Shown here: one piece after another, positions 15,500-21,367 of the stretch
How the letters are laid out: each line of letters begins with the position of its first letter
Position numbering within the stretch: the first letter of the stretch is position 1
NCBI GenBank assembly: GCA_964223495.1
Contig: CAXQGL010000020.1
Coordinates: 1-21,367 of the forward strand
Direction: 5' to 3'
Source of the DNA: UBA8752 sp964223495
GTDB lineage: Bacteria; Bacteroidota; Bacteroidia; Flavobacteriales_D; Sanyastnellaceae
Length of the DNA stretch: 21,367 nt
Program-made: the position numbers and the translations under genes
The notes under the pieces: generated by a model
The model's input: the letters and a program-made list of their open reading frames with translations, nothing else
Told to the model about the DNA's origin: nothing
Database searches by the model: none

Positions 15500-17950
15500 T
15501 CAGACGAGGTCGGGAAAACGGCCCGGATCGGACTCTGCCACGATGGCATGGGCTTTCTCGGTGATGTCCTCCACAGACGGCTTCGAGAAATAGTCGCCGT
15601 CCGTTCCGTAGGCCGGAAGGTGCGGCGCGGCTGACAAGGTCTGGGGTGCAGCGTCGAGGTGCATCCAAAGGTCTCCGGAAGCCAAGCTGCGCTCCATCAT
15701 GTACGCCGTGGCCCCTCCCGGAACATCCTCGTCGACGAAGAGCACCCTCGCCGTGCGGGACACACTCTCTGCGATGACCCCGGTGCGGTCAAAAGGCAAC
15801 AGGGTCCGCACATCCACAACCTCAGCCTCCAAACCCAGTCCTGAAAGACGCTGGGCAGCCTCCAAACAGAGATTCAACGTGCTGCCATAAGAAACAATGG
15901 TCAGGTCATGGCCCGGCCGGACCACCTCCGCCACACCCAGCGGTATTCGGTATTCCCCGAGGTTGAGGGGCTTGGGTTCTTTCGTCCGGTAACCGTTCAG
16001 ACACTCCACGACCAAGGCGGGCTCCCCCGCGGCCATGAGCGTGTTGTACATGCCTGCCGCTTCGGTCATGTTGCGCGGAACACAGACATGCATGCCCCGG
16101 ATGCTGTGGATGACCGCGCCCATGGGACTTCCGGAATGCCAAATGCCCTCCAGACGATGGCCCCGGGTTCGGACAATCAAAGGCGCACGTTGTCCCCCGG
16201 CACTGCGGTAATGGACCGTAGCCAAGTCATCCCGCATGATCTGGAGCGCGTAGTACAGGTAATCGAGGTATTGGATCTCCGCAATGGGCCTCAGGCCGCG
16301 CATGGCCAGACCAATGCCCTGACCGATGATGCTGCACTCGCGGATGCCCGTATCCGAAACCCGGTCTTCACCGAAGGTCTCCTGCATTCCCTCCATGGCC
16401 TGGTTGACCCCACCGATGCGTCCGGTATCCTCACCGAAAGTGAGCAACTCCGGATGGCGTTCAAACAGAGCCTTGAAATTGTCGCGCAGGATGATGCGAC
16501 CATCCACCATCTCCTCTCCGAATTCAGCCGGAACCGATTCCACGCCCAACGCATCGTATTCACCATGGGCATAGAGTCCGCCCCCGTACAACTCCGCACA
16601 GCGGGACTGTTGGACCTCCAACCAGCGCTTGAGTGCCGTGCGCGGCTCTGAGGGAGACCCGGAAGTGGCATGCAGGGCCAGACGCACCGCGACATGGACA
16701 TCCCTGCGCAAGGGGTCCGTCATCTTGAACAGCTCCTCTGCTCGGTCTGCACAATCGGGTACGGCCCTCAGCAATTCGACGGCAGTATCCCGCTCCCCAT
16801 CCAGGGCCTGCCTCACGGCCTGCCAGGCGGATTTCTGCTCCGCACGGACCTGCTGCTTGGCTTCGGCCCTGATGGCCTTGAGCTCCTCATCGGTCGCTGC
16901 GCCCTCCATCTCGAGGAAACGCCCCAATTGTCGGATGCAATCGAATTCCTCCGCCCAGGCCAGACGGTCGGCAGACTTGTACCGTTCGTGAGAACCACTG
17001 GTGCTGTGGCCTTGGGGCTGCGTGCATTCCTCCACATGCACCAGCACCGGCACATGGCGCTCCCGACACACTTTGACAGCGCGCTCGTAGGTCAGCAGAA
17101 GGGCGGGGTAATCCCAGGCCCTGACCTTGAAGATGACGATGCCGCCACCCGGCAGCTCGACACCACTTTCCGCAATGGACACACCGCCATCTGCGGACCC
17201 ACCCGGCTCAGATCCGTAAGCCATGCCGGCAAGTGCCTGGGAGATGCTCTCCCTTGCCGTCTGGTATTTCTTCGGTACGGAGATGCCATAGCCATCGTCC
17301 CAGACGCTCATGCAGAGGGGCACTCCGAGCACGGCTGCAGCATTCATGGTCTCCCAGAACATGCCCTCCGAGGTGGAGGCATCCCCGATGGTACCAAAGG
17401 CCACTTCGTTACCGCCGTTCGAGAAGCCCTTCACCTTGAATCCCGATTTCTTCAACTGCTTTCCACGGGCCCTGTAGTGCTTGCTCGCTTGGGCCAATCC
17501 AAGCAACCTGGGCATCTGGCTCGCCGTCGGAGAGAGATCGATGGAACTGTTCGGTTGTTTCGTGTGGTTTATGAAATGGCCTTCCGCGTCCACGGTGCGC
17601 GATCCGAAATGCCCGTTCATCTGACGTCCTCCCGTCATGGGCTCACGCTCGAGTTGGGTATCCGCATACAACTGGGCGAAATACTGCTCAACGGTCAGCA
17701 TTCCCAACGCCATCATCAACGTCTGGTCGCGGTAGTATCCACTGCGGAAATCCCCATCACCGAATTGACGGGCGAGCGCCAGCTGCGCCACTTCCTTGCC
17801 GTCTCCGAAGATGCCGAACTTGGCTTTGCCCGTCAGGACCTCCTTGCGGCCCAGCAGCGAAGCTTCCCTGCTGATGCAAGCCAGTCGGTAGTCGTTCAAG
17901 GCGACCTTCCTCAGGTCCTCTCCGGTGTCGAGCGCGAGTGTTTCTCCCAT
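15500..17950 (-). CDS. 2-oxoacid dehydrogenase E1, fused alpha and beta subunits
   Basis: 816 residues. The alpha half (about 15-400) has the flavobacterial signature SREASLLGRKEVLTGKAKFG (27-46), DFRSGYYRDQT (67-77), and the thiamine diphosphate motif from GDAST (189-193) to DDGYGIS (218-224), where classical E1 alpha has NNGYAIS. The beta half (about 475-816) has LTFGEDTGRIGGVNQ (503-517), EIQYLDYLYYALQ (558-570) and the transketolase C-terminal part VDVRTLLPFD (712-721) and VDEDVPGGA (739-747). It decarboxylates a 2-oxoacid and passes the acyl group to a lipoyl E2. By family knowledge the substrate is probably a branched-chain 2-oxoacid; pyruvate is possible. No E2 or E3 lies in the window. 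It sits 42 bases after obg and two bases before the S4 gene. Confidence 0.93.
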   Translation of the reverse strand: MGETLALDTGEDLRKVALNDYRLACISREASLLGRKEVLTGKAKFGIFGDGKEVAQLALARQFGDGDFRSGYYRDQTLMMALGMLTVEQYFAQLYADTQLEREPMTGGRQMNGHFGSRTVDAEGHFINHTKQPNSSIDLSPTASQMPRLLGLAQASKHYRARGKQLKKSGFKVKGFSNGGNEVAFGTIGDASTSEGMFWETMNAAAVLGVPLCMSVWDDGYGISVPKKYQTARESISQALAGMAYGSEPGGSADGGVSIAESGVELPGGGIVIFKVRAWDYPALLLTYERAVKVCRERHVPVLVHVEECTQPQGHSTSGSHERYKSADRLAWAEEFDCIRQLGRFLEMEGAATDEELKAIRAEAKQQVRAEQKSAWQAVRQALDGERDTAVELLRAVPDCADRAEELFKMTDPLRRDVHVAVRLALHATSGSPSEPRTALKRWLEVQQSRCAELYGGGLYAHGEYDALGVESVPAEFGEEMVDGRIILRDNFKALFERHPELLTFGEDTGRIGGVNQAMEGMQETFGEDRVSDTGIRECSIIGQGIGLAMRGLRPIAEIQYLDYLYYALQIMRDDLATVHYRSAGGQRAPLIVRTRGHRLEGIWHSGSPMGAVIHSIRGMHVCVPRNMTEAAGMYNTLMAAGEPALVVECLNGYRTKEPKPLNLGEYRIPLGVAEVVRPGHDLTIVSYGSTLNLCLEAAQRLSGLGLEAEVVDVRTLLPFDRTGVIAESVSRTARVLFVDEDVPGGATAYMMERSLASGDLWMHLDAAPQTLSAAPHLPAYGTDGDYFSKPSVEDITEKAHAIVAESDPGRFPDLV

Positions 17951-17992
17951 GGGCGTTGATGGTGCTGCGCGAAGGTACCGCGCACGGCGGCA

Positions 17993-18991
17993 TCAAGCCG
18001 CACCGCCCTGTATCGCCAACCAGAGCTGGTCTTTCAAACGATCGACCCCCTCCCCCGTCACGGCACTGAAATAGTGGTGCTTGAGGTCGCCCAGCGAGGC
18101 CGTCACCTCCGCCCTGAGTTCCGCATCGAGCAGGTCGCACTTGCTGATGGTGAGGATGCGGTCCTTGTCCAGGAGTTCGGGGTTGTACTGTTCCAATTCG
18201 GAGAGGAGGATCCGGTAGGATTCCGCAATGTCATCGGCGTCTCCCGGGACGAGGAAGAGCAGCACCGAATTGCGTTCGATGTGGCGAAGGAACCTCAACC
18301 CAAGTCCACGGCCCTCATGAGCACCCTCGATGATGCCCGGGATGTCTGCCATCACGAAGCTGCGGTCGCCGCGGTAGGACACCATCCCCAGATTGGGCCG
18401 AAGTGTCGTGAAGGGATAATCCGCGATTTCAGGCTTCGCTGCACTCACCACGCTGAGCAGGGTGGATTTGCCCGCATTCGGAAACCCCACAAGGCCCACA
18501 TCGGCCAACAATTTGAGCTCGAGGATGCGCCACAGCTCCTCGCCGTCCTCGCCCGGCTGGGCATAACGTGGCGTCTGGTTCGTGGGCGACTTGAAATGGT
18601 CATTGCCGAGGCCACCCCGCCCTCCAGGAACCATGACCCATTCCTGTCCGTCTTCCGTGATTTCTCCCACCACCTCGCGTGTATCCGCGTCCCGCACCAC
18701 CGTCCCGATCGGCACGTCGAGGAATTCATCCTGACCATCCGCACCGTGGCGGCGGTTGGCCCCTCCGGACTCGCCATGGCCTGCCGAAATATGCTTGCGG
18801 TATTTCAGATGCAACAGCGTCCACATCTGCGCATTGCCCCTCAGGATCACATGACCACCCCGACCGCCATCACCCCCGTCGGGACCACCCTTGGCGGTCG
18901 TGCGGTCGCGGTGCATGTGCGTGCTGCCCGGGCCACCCTTTCCGGAGCGGCAACACAGCTTCACATAGTCGACGAAATTCTCGCTCGCCAT
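17993..18991 (-). CDS. obgE: Obg/CgtA family ribosome-associated GTPase
   Basis: 332 residues. The glycine-rich Obg fold occupies 1-158 (CRSGKGGPGSTHMHRDR, GGPDGGDGGRGGHV), followed by the G domain: G1 GFPNAGKST (169-177), switch I DYPFTTLRPNLG (191-202), G3 DIPG (216-219) and G4 SKCD (283-286) in place of NKxD, then a SAVTGEG G5 region (309-315). The C-terminal OCT domain of E. coli ObgE is missing, as is normal for short Bacteroidota members. Obg binds the large ribosomal subunit and is linked to its assembly and to the stringent response. It follows adk by 23 bases, a conserved Bacteroidota neighbourhood, so the two are probably cotranscribed. Confidence 0.96.
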   Translation of the reverse strand: MASENFVDYVKLCCRSGKGGPGSTHMHRDRTTAKGGPDGGDGGRGGHVILRGNAQMWTLLHLKYRKHISAGHGESGGANRRHGADGQDEFLDVPIGTVVRDADTREVVGEITEDGQEWVMVPGGRGGLGNDHFKSPTNQTPRYAQPGEDGEELWRILELKLLADVGLVGFPNAGKSTLLSVVSAAKPEIADYPFTTLRPNLGMVSYRGDRSFVMADIPGIIEGAHEGRGLGLRFLRHIERNSVLLFLVPGDADDIAESYRILLSELEQYNPELLDKDRILTISKCDLLDAELRAEVTASLGDLKHHYFSAVTGEGVDRLKDQLWLAIQGGAA

Positions 18992-19014
18992 GGTGCGTCA
19001 AAGGCGCGCAGGAC

Positions 19015-19590
19015 TCAGGACAGTCCCTCGATGGCGGTTTTGAGCCGATCGAAGATGTCCTCGATGCTGCCCGTACCCACAATCCCGGCGTATTTGTCCT
19101 GCCCGCGGTAATGGTCTGCTACGGGAGCCGTCTCGGCATTGTAGACATCAATGCGGTTCTGGATGACGGCCGGATCCGCGTCATCCGCGCGGCCACTCGT
19201 CTCAGCCCGCTTGGCCAAGCGGGCCTTGAGCTCGTCCTCCGGCACTTCCAAGGCGAGCATGCCACTGATGGCCTGCCCCTTCTCCTCCAAAAAGGCATCC
19301 AATGCTACAGCCTGCGCTGTCGTGCGCGGAAAGCCATCGAAAATGAAACCGCTGGCTTTGGGGTGCGCATTGGCCGAATCCTCCAGCATGCGGATGGTGA
19401 CATCATCCGGTACCAGCTTGCCCTGATCCATGTAAGACTTGGCCAATTGGCCCAACTCCGTCGCCCCCTTGATGTTGGAGCGGAAAATGTCGCCGGTGGA
19501 CAAATGGACGAAACCGAAATGATCAACCAGCAACTGGCTTTGGGTGCCTTTTCCTGCACCGGGAGGGCCGAAGAGAACGATGTTCTGCAT
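19015..19590 (-). CDS. adk: Adenylate kinase, short-LID type
   Basis: 191 residues from the ATG at 19590 (MQNIVLFGPPGAGKGT), with the P-loop at 8-16. LSTGDIFR carries the AMP-binding Thr and Arg, GFIFDGFPRTTAQA is the family signature, and the LID is short: KRAETSGRADDADP with no Cys zinc ribbon, typical of about 190-residue kinases. It interconverts ATP plus AMP with two ADP. The frame is open for 52 codons further upstream, but these lie in AT-rich intergenic DNA and do not resemble the family, so they are excluded. First gene of the leftward adk-obg-E1-S4 cluster; its promoter should lie in 19591-19850. Confidence 0.96.
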   Translation of the reverse strand: MQNIVLFGPPGAGKGTQSQLLVDHFGFVHLSTGDIFRSNIKGATELGQLAKSYMDQGKLVPDDVTIRMLEDSANAHPKASGFIFDGFPRTTAQAVALDAFLEEKGQAISGMLALEVPEDELKARLAKRAETSGRADDADPAVIQNRIDVYNAETAPVADHYRGQDKYAGIVGTGSIEDIFDRLKTAIEGLS

Positions 19591-19850
19591 TGCGTACGAA
19601 GATAGAACCGTCACCGGACCACTCACGGCATTTGTCCCCCCTCCAATCCCGAAGCTGTACACAATCAGCAAGGGAAAGCGAAAACGTATAAGACCCACTA
19701 AACGTTTATAAATTTCGGCAGATGAATTTCTAATTTGCTTCGACAAACAGAATTATACAAATAGAATCAATATGTAAAGTTTGTCTACGGTCATTACATA
19801 TAGGTATAACATGGCAATTTTTGGCGTGAATGCGCTTGACCTATCGAACC
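19591..19850. other. AT-rich divergent intergenic region
   Basis: 260 bases between adk (leftward) and the Cys-repeat protein gene (rightward). It is visibly richer in A and T than the rest of the window. It contains a perfect 10-base palindrome TAAACGTTTA at 19699-19708 and the inverted pair GACAAAC (19742-19748) and GTTTGTC (19779-19785). The best -7 like strings are TATCTTCG (leftward, 19604-19597) and AATTTTTG (rightward, 19816-19823), each one mismatch from TAnnTTTG and without a -33 partner. No gene seen. Confidence 0.6.
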
Positions 19851-21367
19851 ATGCTTTCTCTTCGCCAAATTGTAATGATCTCCTTGGCCTCAATTTCCGT
19901 CTCCGCAATGGGACAGGATTTGGGCGCCCTGCTTTCTACTGAACCATCGGAATTGACCGAAGCCCAGATTGAAACTCTGTCGGAATTCACCGTCGAAATC
20001 GATACCGTCGCCCAAGACGTCGGAATCCTGAGTGACGCCGACCTGACGGGCTACACGACATACAGGTTGTTCATCACCACGAATTCTGAACTCGACAAGA
20101 TCTCCAGCGTGTATGGAGACATAGAAAATCCGCTGTCCATCGAGACCACTGGAAATTTCTTCCAGTCCTATCCGGTTGGCAGTGAGACGGCAGCCGGCAT
20201 CAATCCCATCGTCTGGGACAACTACCCTTCCAATGAGTTCGACAGTTTCGTCACGATAGGAATCGATGAAGCGCCCTTGTCTTCCGCGGGAGAATCCGCG
20301 ATCACCATCCTCGAATCCGGAACGAGCCCATGGGCGTCCGTCTTCGAACCCGCAGGCGATGTGCCGGGAAGCAGCTTCATGATTGCCGACCTCACGGGAG
20401 GTGGATGGTTCGTCCTCCCCAGCGCAACCAATGGAATCGCCGGTGTTGAGAAGCGCGTACTCATCGCTCAATTGACCACGAACGGCCACTTGTCCGGATA
20501 CATCAATGCCCAAATCTTCCTGGACGGAGACAACATCAATGGAACGGTATACCTCCCCCTCTCCTTGCCCGTTCCCGGCTGCACCGACAGCCTCGCCTGC
20601 AATTTCACGGACGGTGCGGACCTCGATGACGGTTCCTGTCTTTTCGCCGATGGTCCTTGCCAATCCTGCTTGGATGGGGAAGTGCTGACGGAAGACGCTG
20701 ACTCCGATGGCATTTGCGACGATGTCGATGACTGCGATGGCACCATCGACATCTGTGGTGTTTGCGCCGGACCTGGTGACATCTACGAATGCGGCTGTGC
20801 CGACATCCCCGATGGGGACTGCGACTGCAACGGAAATCAGAATGACGCCCTCGGCGTCTGTGGCGGCGACTGTGCTGCCGATGCCGACAGCGATGGCATC
20901 TGCGACGACGTGGACGACTGCGTCGGTGCCCTCGACGCCTGTGGCGTGTGCAACGGCCCTGGTGAAGTTTATGAATGCGGTTGCGCCGACATCCCCGATG
21001 GGGACTGCGACTGCAACGGAAACCAACTCGACGCCCTGGACGTCTGTGGTGGCGATTGTGCCGCCGACGCCGACAGCGATGGCATCTGCGACGACGTGGA
21101 CGACTGCGTCGGTGCCCTCGATGCCTGTGGTGTGTGCAACGGCCCGGGAGAGATCTATGAATGCGGCTGTGCCGACATCCCCGATGGAGACTGCGACTGC
21201 AACGGAAACCAGCTCGACGCCCTCGGCGACTGTGGTGGCGATTGTGCAGCCGACGCCGACAGCGATGGCATCTGCGACGACGTGGACGACTGTGTCGGTG
21301 CCCTCGATGCCTGTGGCGTGTGCAACGGCCCAGGCGAGATCTATGAATGCGGCTGTGCCGACATCCC
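19851..21367 (+). CDS. Secreted Cys-rich tandem-repeat protein (C-terminal end outside window)
   Basis: An ATG at 19851 opens 505 complete codons to the window edge with no stop. Residues 1-21 are a signal peptide (MLSLRQIVMISLASISVSAM). Residues about 22-240 form a probable beta-rich domain with phrases such as GYTTYRLFITTNSELDKISS and SFMIADLTGGGWFVLPSATN; I do not recognise it beyond recurring at the N-terminus of Bacteroidota secreted proteins. A GCTDSLACNF...DDGSC module follows at 243-263, then from residue 284 an acidic 62-residue repeat with ten cysteines (DSDGICDDVDDC, ACGVCNGPGE, ECGCADIPDGDCDCNGNQ, CGGDC). The Asp-rich spacing resembles calcium-binding thrombospondin type 3 repeats. 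The protein is surely exported and is probably a cell-surface or T9SS cargo; the sorting domain would be downstream. Confidence 0.88.
   Translation, partial: MLSLRQIVMISLASISVSAMGQDLGALLSTEPSELTEAQIETLSEFTVEIDTVAQDVGILSDADLTGYTTYRLFITTNSELDKISSVYGDIENPLSIETTGNFFQSYPVGSETAAGINPIVWDNYPSNEFDSFVTIGIDEAPLSSAGESAITILESGTSPWASVFEPAGDVPGSSFMIADLTGGGWFVLPSATNGIAGVEKRVLIAQLTTNGHLSGYINAQIFLDGDNINGTVYLPLSLPVPGCTDSLACNFTDGADLDDGSCLFADGPCQSCLDGEVLTEDADSDGICDDVDDCDGTIDICGVCAGPGDIYECGCADIPDGDCDCNGNQNDALGVCGGDCAADADSDGICDDVDDCVGALDACGVCNGPGEVYECGCADIPDGDCDCNGNQLDALDVCGGDCAADADSDGICDDVDDCVGALDACGVCNGPGEIYECGCADIPDGDCDCNGNQLDALGDCGGDCAADADSDGICDDVDDCVGALDACGVCNGPGEIYECGCADI
20700..21367 (+). repeat. In-frame 186-base tandem repeat
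   Basis: Units start at 20700, 20886, 21072 and 21258, exactly 186 bases apart; the fourth is cut by the window edge after 110 bases. Over those 110 bases units 3 and 4 differ at four sites, all synonymous; units 2 and 3 differ at nine, with one amino-acid change (Val to Ile). The first unit is the most diverged. Confidence 0.95.

Noticed and set aside
19591..19746. 52-residue N-terminal extension of adenylate kinase
   Set aside because: Family members start at MQNIVLFGPPG; the extension lies in AT-rich intergenic DNA.
19890..21026. A 378-codon minus-strand open frame over the Cys-repeat gene, with repeating Val/Ala-rich phrases
   Set aside because: The repetition is the reverse reading of the 186-base repeat; the plus-strand frame has a signal peptide, conserved cysteines and synonymous-only differences between units.
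20700..21367. CRISPR array suggested by regular spacing
   Set aside because: The whole unit repeats, there are no unique spacers, and the array is an in-frame part of a coding sequence.

Overview
The window looks like a chromosomal segment of a GC-rich member of the Bacteroidota, most likely a marine or freshwater Flavobacteriales relative. The evidence is the fused alpha/beta 2-oxoacid dehydrogenase E1 of flavobacterial type, a short-LID adenylate kinase next to Obg, a TonB-dependent receptor with an N-terminal carboxypeptidase-regulatory-like domain, a Lacal_2735-type (DUF6435) mini-protein, and secreted proteins with the GCTDxxACNY...DDGSC cysteine module common in that phylum. No mobile element, tRNA, rRNA or CRISPR array was seen.

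Layout. (1) 1-4267, minus strand: a compact cassette transcribed leftwards, DUF6435 protein > SDR oxidoreductase > flavin-reductase-like protein > photolyase/cryptochrome > alpha/beta hydrolase > start of an outer-membrane transporter-like protein that leaves the window. The first two junctions are ATGA overlaps and the next gaps are 9, 12 and 24 bases, so this reads as one operon built around a light-dependent flavoprotein. (2) 4301-4814, minus: a secreted DUF1573 protein with its own terminator, divergent from (3) valS, 4935-7589 plus, which has a good Bacteroidota-type -7 box. (4) 7613-8011, minus: a DoxX-family membrane protein, convergent with valS. (5) 8012-8268: an intergenic stretch with a strong terminator (UUCG loop) and a set of nested and crossing complementary segments that could be a structured RNA. 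(6) 8269-12219, minus: a 1316-residue secreted protein with two tandem alpha/beta-hydrolase-like domains, both lacking the nucleophilic serine, then five Cys-rich DDGSC modules, a CBM48-like segment and a terminal dockerin-like calcium loop. (7) 12342-15200, minus: a TonB-dependent receptor. (8) 15267-19590, minus: housekeeping cluster adk > obg > fused E1 dehydrogenase > S4-domain RNA-binding protein. (9) 19591-19850: AT-rich divergent intergenic region. (10) 19851-end, plus: a secreted protein with an exact 186-base (62-residue, 10-Cys) tandem repeat that runs off the window.

The most interesting items are the apparently serine-less tandem hydrolase protein beside a TonB receptor, the photolyase cassette containing both an SDR without its catalytic tyrosine and a photolyase lacking two of the three classical electron-transfer tryptophans, the possible pseudoknotted RNA at 8047-8184, and the recently expanded Cys-rich repeat array. 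All functional statements are from reading motifs by eye; no search was run.
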